The translations under genes and the position numbers were made by a program. A DNA stretch of 64,000 nt from Amycolatopsis japonica (GTDB lineage Bacteria > Actinomycetota > Actinomycetes > Mycobacteriales > Pseudonocardiaceae): the NCBI RefSeq assembly GCF_000732925.1, contig NZ_CP008953.1, positions 8,549,001 through 8,613,000 on the forward strand. Direction: 5' to 3'. Below the pieces are notes generated by a model. It worked only from the letters and a program-made list of their open reading frames with translations, was not told the DNA's origin and ran no database searches. The stretch's first letter is position 1. Each line of letters begins with the position of its first letter. Below are positions 32,211 to 39,539 of the stretch, piece by piece.

Positions 32211-33047
32211 ATGAGCCGTGAAGACGTCCTGGTCACCACCCAGTGGGCCGAGGAGAACCTGGACACCCCGGGTGTCGTGTTCATCGAGGTCGACGAGGAC
32301 ACGACCGCGTACGACAACGGACACATCCGCGGTGCGGTGAAGTTCGACTGGCGCAAGGACCTGCAGGACGGGGTCCGCCGCGACTTCGTCAACAAGGAGG
32401 GCTTCGAGAAGCTGTTGTCCGAGAAGGGCATCTCGAACGACGACCGCGTGATCCTCTACGGCGGCAACAACAACTGGTTCGCCGCGTACGCGTACTGGTA
32501 CTTCAAGCTCTACGGCCACGAGAACGTGCAGCTGCTCGACGGCGGCCGCAAGAAGTGGGAGCTCGACGGCCGCGAACTGAACTCGGACGAGGTCAAGCGC
32601 GAAGCCACCACGTACCAGGCCAAGGAGCAGGACCTGTCGATCCGCGCGTTCCGCGACGAGGTCGTCCAGGCCATCGGCGGCAGCAACTTCGTCGACGTGC
32701 GTTCCCCCGACGAGTTCTCCGGCAAGCTGCTCGCCCCGGCGCACCTGCCGCAGGAGCAGTCGCAGGTCCCGGGCCACATCCCCGGCGCGCTGAACGTCCC
32801 GTGGGCGAAGGTCGCCAACGAGGACGGCACCTTCAAGACCGAGGAAGAGATCAAGGAGCTGTACTCCGACGAGGGCCTCGACGAGTCGAAGTCCACGATC
32901 GCGTACTGCCGGATCGGTGAGCGTTCGTCCATCGCGTGGTTCGCGCTGCACGAGCTCCTCGGCTACGACCAGGTGAAGAACTACGACGGTTCGTGGACGG
33001 AATACGGCTCGCTCGTCGGCGTGCCGGTCGAGTTGGGAGCTAAGTGA
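32211..33047 (+). CDS. cysA: Thiosulfate sulfurtransferase (rhodanese), CysA-type
   Basis: The 278-residue protein contains two rhodanese domains. The first, inactive, contains GHIRGAVKFDW and YGGNNNWFAAYAYWY; the second has FVDVRSPDEFSGKL and the active-site loop AYCRIGERSSIAWF with its catalytic Cys. It moves a sulfane sulfur from thiosulfate to an acceptor. The stop overlaps the sseC start (TGATG). Position after the leader peptide and DUF4395 suggests control by cysteine supply. The gene symbol follows mycobacterial usage and is unrelated to the enterobacterial sulfate-transport ATPase. Confidence 0.94.
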   Translation: MSREDVLVTTQWAEENLDTPGVVFIEVDEDTTAYDNGHIRGAVKFDWRKDLQDGVRRDFVNKEGFEKLLSEKGISNDDRVILYGGNNNWFAAYAYWYFKLYGHENVQLLDGGRKKWELDGRELNSDEVKREATTYQAKEQDLSIRAFRDEVVQAIGGSNFVDVRSPDEFSGKLLAPAHLPQEQSQVPGHIPGALNVPWAKVANEDGTFKTEEEIKELYSDEGLDESKSTIAYCRIGERSSIAWFALHELLGYDQVKNYDGSWTEYGSLVGVPVELGAK

Positions 33048-33355
33048 TGGCAGACGACAGCTGCGGCGCGCCGGTCCAGGAGGCCACGCCCGCCGATTAC
33101 GACACCCGCGGCCAGGTCGTCCTGGCCGGCAAGGTGACCGGCTCGGAAGGGCCCGTCGGCGGCGCCTTCGTGCGGTTGCTCGACGGCGGCGGCGACTTCA
33201 CCGGCGAGGTGGTCTCGTCGGCCGACGGCGACTTCCGCTTTTACGCGGCCCCCGGTGACTGGACGGTGCGCGCGCTGCACCGCTCCGGCAACGGCGAGGC
33301 CTCGGTGACCGCCCAGGGACCTGGCGTGCACCAGCTGGCGATCTCGGTCGCCTGA
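33047..33355 (+). CDS. sseC: DUF1416 protein (SseC)
   Basis: ATG 33047 overlaps the cysA stop. The 102-residue product has one Cys near the start (DDSCGAPVQEA) and a beta-rich core, GQVVLAGKVTGSEGPVGGAFVRLLD, broken at its turns, then GDFRFYAAPGDWTVRALH. This is the DUF1416 fold, a transthyretin/prealbumin-like small beta domain. It always neighbours cysA in the genomes I recall, and the Cys is conserved, so a role as sulfur acceptor is plausible. The TGAAGG-type palindrome follows directly. Confidence 0.9.
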   Translation: MADDSCGAPVQEATPADYDTRGQVVLAGKVTGSEGPVGGAFVRLLDGGGDFTGEVVSSADGDFRFYAAPGDWTVRALHRSGNGEASVTAQGPGVHQLAISVA

Positions 33356-33361
33356 CGACGT

Positions 33362-33420
33362 AAGTACATGAAGGCCCCCTTCATTGCGCCTAGCGCCGTG
33401 AAGGGGGCCTTCATGTACTT
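33362..33420. repeat. Intergenic palindrome, TGAAGG-type family copy 4
   Basis: Perfect 22-bp arms (33362-33383 with 33399-33420) contain AGTACATGAAGGCCCCCTTCA. The 15-base centre TTGCGCCTAGCGCCG holds a GCGC-CTA-GCGC mini-stem. It lies 6 bases after the sseC stop. Confidence 0.82.
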
Positions 33421-33482
33421 GTGGGCACTGCCACGCGACCTCGGCAGGCCTGTCGGGGCAGGTAGCGACTAAGGTGCGTGTC

Positions 33483-33581
33483 GTGGAGATCCTGTTTACG
33501 ACCCTGCTGGTGCTCGCCGGCGTCGCGATCACCTGGTTCGCCGTGTACGTCGTCTACCGGCTTTACGCGGACCAGCGCTGA
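33483..33581 (+). CDS. Single-span membrane mini-protein (32 aa)
   Basis: GTG 33483 encodes VEILFTTLLVLAGVAITW plus FAVYVVYRLYADQR, a 32-residue peptide with one long hydrophobic helix and a basic C-terminus. A -10 box TAAGGT (33470-33475) lies 7 bases before the GTG, suggesting a leaderless start. The stop is 3 bases from the next ATG. I recall similar one-helix proteins upstream of nitrobindin genes in related genomes, but their role is unknown. Confidence 0.65.
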   Translation: MEILFTTLLVLAGVAITWFAVYVVYRLYADQR

Positions 33582-33584
33582 CCC

Positions 33585-34208
33585 ATGACGGCTAGTGGCG
33601 ACGAGGCCATCCAGGCCGCGGAAAAGCGCGCGGAGAGCACGCGCGACCGGAACCTTCCGCAGTTCGACGACATGCCCATCCCGGGCGACACCGCGAACCT
33701 GCGCGAAGGTCCGAACCTCAACGACGCCTGCCTGGCGCTCCTGCCGCTCGTCGGCGTGTGGCGCGGCGAGGGCGAGGTCGACTACCCGACCATCGAGGGC
33801 CCGTACCGGTTCGGCATGCAGCTGACCATCGCGCACGACGGCCGCCCGTTCCTCGCGCACGAGGCACGCGCCTGGCTGCTCGACGAGGACGGCAAGGTCA
33901 TCCGTCCCGCCGCGCGCGAATCCGGGTTCTGGCGCCCGCAGGCCGACGACACGATCGAGCTGCTGCTGACGCACAACACCGGCATCGTGGAGCTCTTCTA
34001 CGGCAAGCCGCGCGGCAAGGCCTCGGTCCCGGCCTGGGAGCTGGGCACCGACGCGGTCGTCCGCACCTCGACGGCCAAGGACGTCACGGCGTCTCAGCGG
34101 CTCTACGGCATCGTCAACGGTGAACTCGGCTTCGTCGAGGAGCGCGCCATGATGGGCCAGGAACTGCAGCCGCACACGTCGGCGCTGCTGCGTCGCGTGG
34201 TGGGCTGA
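33585..34208 (+). CDS. Nitrobindin / peroxynitrite isomerase-type heme protein (FABP-like)
   Basis: The 207-residue protein is the counterpart of mycobacterial Rv0813c. After a polar N-terminus of about 48 residues the beta-barrel starts with LLPLVGVWRGEGEVDYPTIEG, where GxWxGxG is the nitrobindin signature. The C-terminal GQELQPHTSALLRRVVG carries the His that ligates heme iron. Known members isomerise peroxynitrite to nitrate and bind NO. It begins 3 bases after the membrane mini-protein stop, so translation is coupled. The cluster of thiol, sulfur and nitrosative-stress genes points to redox defence. Confidence 0.92.
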   Translation: MTASGDEAIQAAEKRAESTRDRNLPQFDDMPIPGDTANLREGPNLNDACLALLPLVGVWRGEGEVDYPTIEGPYRFGMQLTIAHDGRPFLAHEARAWLLDEDGKVIRPAARESGFWRPQADDTIELLLTHNTGIVELFYGKPRGKASVPAWELGTDAVVRTSTAKDVTASQRLYGIVNGELGFVEERAMMGQELQPHTSALLRRVVG

Positions 34209-34218
34209 CGTACTTCCG

Positions 34219-34830
34219 ATGCGGTGGCGTGCCTACGGCGAGCACGCCGCCCTGCTCGACTGCGCCTCCCTGGCCGAGTCGATGGCGGCGCACGCGATGG
34301 TCTCCTCCGCGCGCCCGGACGGCATCACCGAACTCGTTCCCGGCGCCCGCAGCCTGCTCGTGGTGGAAACCCCCGGCTCGGGCGCGCTCGCGACCGTCCG
34401 TGAACTGCTGGCGGACGCCGACCTCGACCATCCGCCGGAAGGCGAATCCCGCGAGATCACCCTCGACGTGACCTACGACGGCGAGGATCTCGAACTCGTC
34501 GCACGGGACGCCGGAGTGTCCACAGAGGACGTCGTCCGGCTGCACACCGGCGCCGTCTACACCGTGGCGTTCACCGGCTTCGCGCCCGGATTCGGTTACC
34601 TGACAGGGCTTCCCGAGCCGCTCCGGCAGCCGCGGCTGCCCGCTCCGCGTACTCGCGTGCCACCGGGTTCGGTCGGTATCGCGGGTGAGTTCACCGGCGT
34701 GTACCCGCGCGTCTCGCCCGGCGGCTGGCGGCTGATCGGCCGCACCCGGACCGTCCTGTTCGATCCCCGCGCCGACCGGCCCGCGCTGCTGGCGCCCGGC
34801 GACCGCGTGCGGTTCCGGAGTGCCGGATGA
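34219..34830 (+). CDS. pxpB: 5-oxoprolinase subunit PxpB (KipI-like)
   Basis: The 203-residue protein has the AHS1/KipI domain. VYTVAFTGFAPGFGYLTGLPE, split at its Pro, and APRTRVPPGSVGIAGEFTGVYPRVSPGGW are near-invariant signatures. With PxpA and PxpC it forms ATP-dependent 5-oxoprolinase, which turns pyroglutamate into glutamate. The stop overlaps pxpC by 4 bases. No pxpA (LamB/YcsF) gene is present in this window, so the third subunit must be elsewhere or missing. Confidence 0.92.
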   Translation: MRWRAYGEHAALLDCASLAESMAAHAMVSSARPDGITELVPGARSLLVVETPGSGALATVRELLADADLDHPPEGESREITLDVTYDGEDLELVARDAGVSTEDVVRLHTGAVYTVAFTGFAPGFGYLTGLPEPLRQPRLPAPRTRVPPGSVGIAGEFTGVYPRVSPGGWRLIGRTRTVLFDPRADRPALLAPGDRVRFRSAG

Positions 34831-35699
34831 GGGCCCTCGAAGTGCTCGAGACCGGTCCGCTCGCGCTGATCCAGGATCTCGGCAGGCCCGGTTACGCGCA
34901 TCTCGGCGTGCCTCCGTCGGGCGCGCTGGACGTCCCGGCGCTGAAACTGGCCAACCGGCTCGTCGGCAACGCCGAGGACGCGGCCGGGGTGGAGTGCCTG
35001 CTCGGCGGGCCGCGGCTGCGCGCGACGACGTCCTGCACGGTCGCGGTGACCGGTCCTCCCGTCGCCGTCGAGGTGGACGGGCGTCCGGTCGGCTCGCACG
35101 CGCCGGTGTGGCTGGCGGCGGGACAGGTCGTGGCGATCGGCGCGCCTGCCACCGGATTACGGTGCTATCTGGCGGTTTCCGGCGGCATCGTGGTCGACGC
35201 GGAACTCGGCAGCCGGTCGCGGGACGTCCTTTCGGAGATCGGCCCCGCGCCACTCAAGAAGGGCGACGTCCTGCCGCTCGGCCCGTCGTCGGTGTCCGGC
35301 GGCGCCGACGTCGTGCTGCCCACGACGGCACCGGCGGAACTGGTCGTGCGGGTGGACCCGGGCCCGCGGGCGCACTGGTTCGAGGATCCGGCGGCGGGGC
35401 TCGCGAAGACCTGGACGGTGACGGCGGAATCCAACCGCGTCGGGCTCCGGCTCGACGGCCCCGCGTTGACTCGCGGGCCCGAATACGCGGAGCGGGAACT
35501 GCCGAGCGAGGGCCTGCTGACCGGTGCCGTGCAGGTTCCGCCGAACGGGTTGCCGGTGGTGTTCTTGGCGGATCATCCGACTACCGGTGGTTATCCGGTG
35601 GCGGCCGTGGTGAGACAGGCGTCACTCCCGGCCCTCGCGCAGGCCAGACCCGGAACCCTTCTCCGCTTTCACTCGTCCACGAGGGTGTGGAACAGGTAA
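34827..35699 (+). CDS. pxpC: 5-oxoprolinase subunit PxpC (KipA-like)
   Basis: The 290-residue protein has the AHS2 domain: VLETGPLALIQDLGRPGYAHLGVPPSGALD, read in two parts, then ANRLVGNAEDAAGVECLLGGP, and the C-terminal LLTGAVQVPPNGLPVVFLADHPTTGGYPV. These blocks identify PxpC, the partner of PxpB. It begins at ATGA overlapping the pxpB stop. The downstream gene starts inside its last four codons. Related urea-carboxylase subunits share the fold but are fused in one chain. Confidence 0.92.
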   Translation: MRALEVLETGPLALIQDLGRPGYAHLGVPPSGALDVPALKLANRLVGNAEDAAGVECLLGGPRLRATTSCTVAVTGPPVAVEVDGRPVGSHAPVWLAAGQVVAIGAPATGLRCYLAVSGGIVVDAELGSRSRDVLSEIGPAPLKKGDVLPLGPSSVSGGADVVLPTTAPAELVVRVDPGPRAHWFEDPAAGLAKTWTVTAESNRVGLRLDGPALTRGPEYAERELPSEGLLTGAVQVPPNGLPVVFLADHPTTGGYPVAAVVRQASLPALAQARPGTLLRFHSSTRVWNR

Positions 35700-36100
35700 A
35701 GGTCGACGGTGGCACAGGTGTCATCGACACGAATTCGGTCCCAACCCAACCGGAACTGCCGCAGTCGCTGCGGATCGCGCTGGCCACCGGCCAGATGCGG
35801 CGTCCGCTCGGCGACACGCTCCGCCCGCTTCTCGACCTCTTCGCCGACGGCGAGTACCAGGTCACCGGACCCGAACGGCTGGCCGAGGACCGCTACCTGA
35901 CCCCGAGCGCCGACTGGCCGCCCGCCGACGTGTCCCGGGTCGGCTACTACCGGACCGCGATCAAGAGCGGGCACCGGCCGGTCGCGGTCGTGCTGGAGAC
36001 CACCGACGCGGCGGTGATCCTCGACGGGCACCACAAGATCGCGGCCTACCGCGAAGAGGAGATCCTGCCGCACCTGCTGATCATCAGCCCGCTCGGCTGA
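35687..36100 (+). CDS. Hypothetical protein with ParB/sulfiredoxin-like DGHHKIAAY motif
   Basis: The only good in-frame start is GTG 35687, which overlaps the pxpC end by 13 bases and gives 137 residues. The C-terminal third contains VILDGHHKIAAYREE, the nucleotide-binding motif style of ParB/Srx nucleases and sulfiredoxins. The rest (TGQMRRPLGDTLRPLLDLFADGEYQVTGPERL split at turns) is helical. No HTH or partner parA is seen. I cannot name a function. Its stop overlaps the next start (TGATG), so it is coupled to the zinc-ribbon protein. Confidence 0.65.
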   Translation: MEQVKVDGGTGVIDTNSVPTQPELPQSLRIALATGQMRRPLGDTLRPLLDLFADGEYQVTGPERLAEDRYLTPSADWPPADVSRVGYYRTAIKSGHRPVAVVLETTDAAVILDGHHKIAAYREEEILPHLLIISPLG

Positions 36101-36531
36101 TGGACGGCCCGCGGTTCCGCGATCCGCAGATTCGGCTCGGGAACCTTGCCGCCGAGCCGATCCTGATCGTCTGTCCACGCTGCTCGGGCCGCGCTTCGGT
36201 CACTCACGAACGGCTGACCTGCGCCGGCTGTGCCCTGGTGCGCGTTCCCCCTGAACCCCATTACCACGTGTGGAACCGGCCCATCGACCCGTTCTTCCGC
36301 GAACCGCTGTGGCTGCGCGCCGACTGCTGTGGCGGGAACACCCTTTGGGCGTTCCACGAACGTCACCTCGACCTGCTCGAACGATTCGTCGCGGCGAAGC
36401 TGCGCGAACGCGGGCTCGGGAATCGTCCCGGCATGACCTTGGTGGCCCGGCTGCCCGCCTGGATCACGACGGCCAAGCACCGGGACGAGATCCTTCGCAC
36501 CATCGCCAAGCTGCGCGCGACGCTCAGCTGA
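36100..36531 (+). CDS. Zinc-ribbon hypothetical protein
   Basis: The 143-residue protein carries an N-terminal four-cysteine ribbon: IVCPRCSGRASV and LTCAGCALVRV (CxxC-x15-20-CxxC). A second Cys pair follows in LRADCCGGNTLWAF, with His-rich YHVWN and FHERHLDLLER. The helical C-terminus (FVAAKLRERGL, EILRTIAKLRATL) may be a dimer or RNA/DNA contact. The last 8 bases overlap the convergent pabC. It resembles TFIIB/replication-restart-like ribbons only in spacing; no family is assigned. Confidence 0.68.
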   Translation: MDGPRFRDPQIRLGNLAAEPILIVCPRCSGRASVTHERLTCAGCALVRVPPEPHYHVWNRPIDPFFREPLWLRADCCGGNTLWAFHERHLDLLERFVAAKLRERGLGNRPGMTLVARLPAWITTAKHRDEILRTIAKLRATLS

Positions 36532-37378
36532 TCGCGTACTCGCTCTCGTACGCGGCGGCCAGCTCGGCGTGGATCGCGCTGGAGTCGGTGAGCGCGACGC
36601 CGTCGAGCGTGTGCACCCGGGTCAGCTTGCGGACCGACGAGGCGAGGAAGAGCCCTTCACCCTCGGTGAGGTCCGAGACCTTGAGCGGCTCGACCTTGAC
36701 CGACCAGCCCGCGCGCTCGGCGCCGCGGAACAGCGCCGCCTGCGTCGTCCCCGGCAGGATGCCGATGGTCGCCGGCGGCGTGTAGAGCGTCTTGTCCTTC
36801 GCGAGGACGACCGTGGAAGTCGGTCCTTCGAAGACCGAACCGTCGGCGGCGGTGAAAATCACATCGCTCGCGCCACGGCGGCCCGCCTCCCGCAACGCCG
36901 CCATGTTGACGCCGTACGAAATCGACTTCGCGCCCAGCAGCAGCCATGGCGCGCGCTCGGCGAGGTCGGCCTCGATACCGCGCTCGAGGGTGATCGCCGC
37001 GACGCCTTCGACGCGGGCCCGCTGGACCTTCTCGTCGATCTCCACACCGAGCGCGAACCCGAACGGCTTCGCCTCCGGATCGCCGTCGATTCCCCTGGTG
37101 TACACCAGTTTCAGCGCGATCTCGGCCGGGCCGGACCAGTTGTCGATGACCGTCTGCGCGGCCCGCTCCCAGACCGCGAGGTCCGGTTCCGGCAGGTCGA
37201 GCATGGCCGCGGAACGGGCCAGCCGCTCGAGGTGCGGGCGGAGCTCGCGGGGCCGTCCGTCGACGACGAGGATCGTCTCGAACACGCCGTCGCCGCGAAG
37301 CAGTCCCAGATCGTCCACCCGCAGGTGGGCCGCTTCGGGGTCGGCCAGGGTCCCGTCGAGGAAGGCAAGCACGCGCAT
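36524..37378 (-). CDS. pabC: Aminodeoxychorismate lyase / branched-chain aminotransferase-fold protein
   Basis: The 284-residue protein belongs to PLP fold-type IV. FLDGTLADPEAAHLRVDDLGLLRGDGVFETI, in two parts, is the PabC start. LLGAKSISYGVNMAALREA contains the PLP lysine (GAKS), and SDVIFTAADGSVFEGPTSTVVL and GILPGTTQAALF bind the phosphate. PabC makes p-aminobenzoate from aminodeoxychorismate for folate synthesis; D-amino acid transaminases share the fold. The mycobacterial neighbour Rv0812 is the same. ATG 37378 lies 6 bases after a -10 TACCGT on the minus strand. The gene is divergent from ygfZ. Confidence 0.85.
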   Translation of the reverse strand: MRVLAFLDGTLADPEAAHLRVDDLGLLRGDGVFETILVVDGRPRELRPHLERLARSAAMLDLPEPDLAVWERAAQTVIDNWSGPAEIALKLVYTRGIDGDPEAKPFGFALGVEIDEKVQRARVEGVAAITLERGIEADLAERAPWLLLGAKSISYGVNMAALREAGRRGASDVIFTAADGSVFEGPTSTVVLAKDKTLYTPPATIGILPGTTQAALFRGAERAGWSVKVEPLKVSDLTEGEGLFLASSVRKLTRVHTLDGVALTDSSAIHAELAAAYESEYAIS

Positions 37379-37384
37379 GGGGAC

Positions 37385-37401
37385 ACGGTACTCACTAGCA
37401 T
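37385..37401. promoter_or_regulatory. Divergent overlapping promoter, pabC / ygfZ
   Basis: TACCGT reads toward pabC at 37390-37385, and TAGCAT toward ygfZ at 37396-37401. Each lies 6-7 bases from its start codon. The whole gap between the start codons is 30 bases, so each -35 would fall inside the other gene. Confidence 0.6.
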
Positions 37402-37408
37402 GGGTTTC

Positions 37409-38536
37409 ATGCCCTACCGCTCCCCCTTGCTCGACCTTCCCGGACCGATCGCGGCACCCGACGGGCATCCGGAGGAAGGTGTCCCGTGGCACTGGGGTGA
37501 CCCCTTCGCCGAGCAACGGACCGCGGCGCGCGGCGCGGTCGTGATCGACCGTTCGCACCGCGAGATCCTGGCCGTCACCGGCGAAGAACGGTTGTCCTGG
37601 CTGCATTTGGTGATCTCGCAGCATGTCACCGGGCTCGCCGAGGGCACCGGTACCGAGGCGCTCGTGCTGGACAGCCAAGGCCGCGTCGACACGCACATGG
37701 TCGTCGCGCACGCGGACGGCACGGTGTGGCTGGACAGCGACCGGGGCGCGGTGGCCACCAGCGCGTTGCCGTCCGGCGGCAAGCAGACACTGCGCGACTA
37801 CCTCGAAGCGATGAAGTTCTGGTCCAAAGTGGACATCCGCGATGTCTCGGACGAGCTGGCGCTGCTGACCGTCCTCGGCCCCGACGCGGACCGCGTGCTG
37901 GACGCCGTGGGTGTCTCCGTGGGCTCGGACCCGTACTCGGTCGTGGCGATCCCCGGTGGTTTCGCGCGGCGGATGCCGTGGCCGGGACGGCACAGCGTCG
38001 ACCTCGCCGTGCCCCGCGCCGACCTGGCCGGCTGGTGGCGGCGCCTGACCGACGCGGGCGCGCGACCGGCGGGCAGCTGGACCTTCGACGCGCTGCGGGT
38101 CGAATCGCTGCGGCCGCGCCTCGGCGTCGACACCGACGAGCGCACGATCCCGCACGAGGTGAACTGGGTCGACTCCGCCGCGCACGTGGCGAAGGGCTGC
38201 TACCGCGGGCAGGAGACCGTCGCGAAGGTCCACAACGTCGGGCGGCCGCCGCGGTACATGGCGCTGCTGCATCTGGACGGTTCGCCGGAGATCACGCCGG
38301 AGACCGGCGATCCGGTGGTGCTGGGCGAGCGGACGGTGGGGCGCGTCGGCAGCGTGGTGCAGCACCACGAACTGGGCCCGATCGCGCTGGCGCTGGTCAA
38401 ACGCTCGACGCAGCCGGGTGCGGAGCTGCTGGTGGGCGCCGAGGACCGCGTCGTGCAGGCGACCATCGACCCGGACTCGGTTCCGGGGGAGGCTCCGGCT
38501 CCCGGCCGGGAAGCGGCTCAGCGGCTGCGGGGCTGA
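37409..38536 (+). CDS. ygfZ: YgfZ/CAF17-like folate-binding protein
   Basis: ATG 37409 lies 7 bases after TAGCAT and gives a 375-residue protein; an ATG at 37400 overlaps the -10 box and is less likely. The family signature AKGCYRGQETVAKVHNVGRPPR, split at its Val, includes the conserved Cys. The N-terminal half has the aminomethyltransferase-like fold (WLHLVISQHVTGLAEG, EALVLDSQGRVDTHM). YgfZ uses folate to help maintain Fe-S enzymes such as radical SAM proteins. Mycobacterial Rv0811c is the counterpart. The C-terminus is Pro/Ala rich. Confidence 0.9.
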   Translation: MPYRSPLLDLPGPIAAPDGHPEEGVPWHWGDPFAEQRTAARGAVVIDRSHREILAVTGEERLSWLHLVISQHVTGLAEGTGTEALVLDSQGRVDTHMVVAHADGTVWLDSDRGAVATSALPSGGKQTLRDYLEAMKFWSKVDIRDVSDELALLTVLGPDADRVLDAVGVSVGSDPYSVVAIPGGFARRMPWPGRHSVDLAVPRADLAGWWRRLTDAGARPAGSWTFDALRVESLRPRLGVDTDERTIPHEVNWVDSAAHVAKGCYRGQETVAKVHNVGRPPRYMALLHLDGSPEITPETGDPVVLGERTVGRVGSVVQHHELGPIALALVKRSTQPGAELLVGAEDRVVQATIDPDSVPGEAPAPGREAAQRLRG

Positions 38537-38547
38537 GCCGGTGCGCC

Positions 38548-38599
38548 CAATGTGGCATCGGAGACGCTCAGTGTCCCCAATGCCACATTGGGGACACTG
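38548..38599. repeat. Compound palindrome with competing pairings (CAATGTGGCAT / CAGTGTCCCC)
   Basis: A perfect 14-bp stem (38569-38582 with 38586-38599) has a CCA loop. The upstream segment CCAATGTGGCAT (38548-38559) can also pair with ATGCCACATTGG (38580-38591), so two structures exclude each other. It follows ygfZ by 12 bases. Confidence 0.65.
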
Positions 38600-38625
38600 C
38601 GTCCGCGGCTTTCCGCCGGCGGCCG

Positions 38626-38680
38626 CGCGTGAAGGGCCCCATCCCTCGGCTGAGCGCTGGAAACTCGGCCTTCACTCACG
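38626..38680. repeat. Degenerate copy of the TGAAGG-type palindrome
   Basis: The left arm begins CGCGTGAAGGGCCCC and the right arm ends GGCCTTCACTCACG, with a CTCGGCTGAGCGC centre. The same arms are intact at 24128-24182, so this is a decayed copy 5 bases from the next one. Confidence 0.55.
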
Positions 38681-38685
38681 ACCGA

Positions 38686-38742
38686 AGTACATGAAGGGGT
38701 CCTTCACTGCGCTAGACGCAATGAAGGGGTCCTTCACGTACT
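38686..38742. repeat. TGAAGG-type palindrome with directly repeated core
   Basis: AGTAC arms end the element (38686-38690 and 38738-38742). Both arms carry TGAAGGGGTCCTTCA in the same orientation, so the central GGT triplets do not pair, while the outer parts do. The middle is CTGCGCTAGACGCA. This shows that the 15-bp core, itself a dyad, is the conserved unit. Confidence 0.72.
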
Positions 38743-38782
38743 CATCCACAGGTTGTCCACAACTCCGCCCACCTGTGGACAA
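38742..38782. promoter_or_regulatory. Cluster of DnaA-box-like sequences
   Basis: TTGTCCACA occurs at 38753-38761, its complement TGTGGACAA at 38774-38782, and the variant TCATCCACA at 38742-38750. Two of the three match the actinobacterial DnaA box. It is not an origin in itself: no AT-rich unwinding region or dnaA/dnaN gene is present. Confidence 0.5.
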
Positions 38783-38975
38783 CTTCGCCGACCAGCACTT
38801 TTCCCCGCCCACCCCCGGTAGACTGGACCAGGGGCCGCCCCCGGGACGGGTGGGGGGCGGGCTCTGGAAGGGACCGAAAGAGCAGCCGCCCGGCGGAGGG
38901 TCTCGGAAGGGGCGGAGATCCTTGTGGTATCGCTCCCTGCGGAACATTTCCGCTGGAGCGCGATAAGCTACGCGC
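38783..38975. other. GC-rich non-coding stretch before rsiG
   Basis: The 193 bases contain a GC-rich block with runs of C and G (about 38804-38870), able to fold, and a -10-like TAGACT near 38819-38824. A small RNA is possible but no known family fits. TAAGCT (38964-38969), 6 bases before the next GTG, is the -10 box of rsiG. Confidence 0.35.
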
Positions 38976-39539
38976 GTGATCGAAGTCCGGCCCGGTGGTC
39001 GCCGTCGTATCGACCGCGTGCTCGGCCCTGGGTATCTCAGCGACCTCGGCGAGCTGACGCTTTCCGTGCTGCGTGAGCGCCGTGACGAGGCCGCGCAGGA
39101 GGAGACCGACCTGTCGTACCTGCGGCGCCTGCTCCACGCGCGCATCGACATCGTGCGGGCCGAGCAGGAGCGCCGGAGTTCCGGCGGCGAGAGCAGCGTC
39201 GTCGAGCGGCTGGCCGCGATCCTGGCGGACAACGCGATCGGCCCGGCCACGGGCTCGGGGAGACATCAGCGGCTGGAGCCGTCTCGCGCGGGCGAGCACC
39301 GGCGGTTCGCCGAGGCCCTCATCGGCGACACGGACCTTTCCGACGTCAGCACGCTCTCGGACGAGAAGCTGGTCAACGCCCTCAACCGGTACGCCGACGA
39401 AGAGGTCTCCGTCTCTTCGTACCGCCGCGAGGTGCAGAGCGTGATGGACACGATCAACGCCGAGATCGCGACCCGCTACCGCAAGGGCACAGCGTCGGTC
39501 GACGATCTCCTCGACACCGAACGCGGCGGGTCCGAGTGA
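38976..39539 (+). CDS. rsiG: RsiG/AmfC-family c-di-GMP-dependent anti-sigma factor
   Basis: GTG 38976 gives 187 residues. The protein is two helical hairpins and carries two copies of the c-di-GMP motif E(X)3S(X)2R(X)3Q(X)3D known from Streptomyces RsiG. Copy 1 is E43, S47, R50, H54, D58, so Gln is replaced by His. Copy 2 is E143, S147, R150, Q154, D158, fully intact. In Streptomyces RsiG holds sigma factor WhiG in a complex that needs c-di-GMP and so delays sporulation. The gene was earlier named amfC. The start codon is 6 bases after TAAGCT, so translation is probably leaderless. The stop overlaps the asparaginase start. Confidence 0.88.
   Translation: MIEVRPGGRRRIDRVLGPGYLSDLGELTLSVLRERRDEAAQEETDLSYLRRLLHARIDIVRAEQERRSSGGESSVVERLAAILADNAIGPATGSGRHQRLEPSRAGEHRRFAEALIGDTDLSDVSTLSDEKLVNALNRYADEEVSVSSYRREVQSVMDTINAEIATRYRKGTASVDDLLDTERGGSE

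Noticed and set aside
38742..38782. Replication origin
   Set aside because: There are only three DnaA-like boxes, and dnaA, dnaN, parAB and an AT-rich unwinding element are absent.
38783..38975. 6C RNA or RNase P RNA
   Set aside because: The C-runs do not form two loops of six Cs, and none of the conserved RNase P segments is present.
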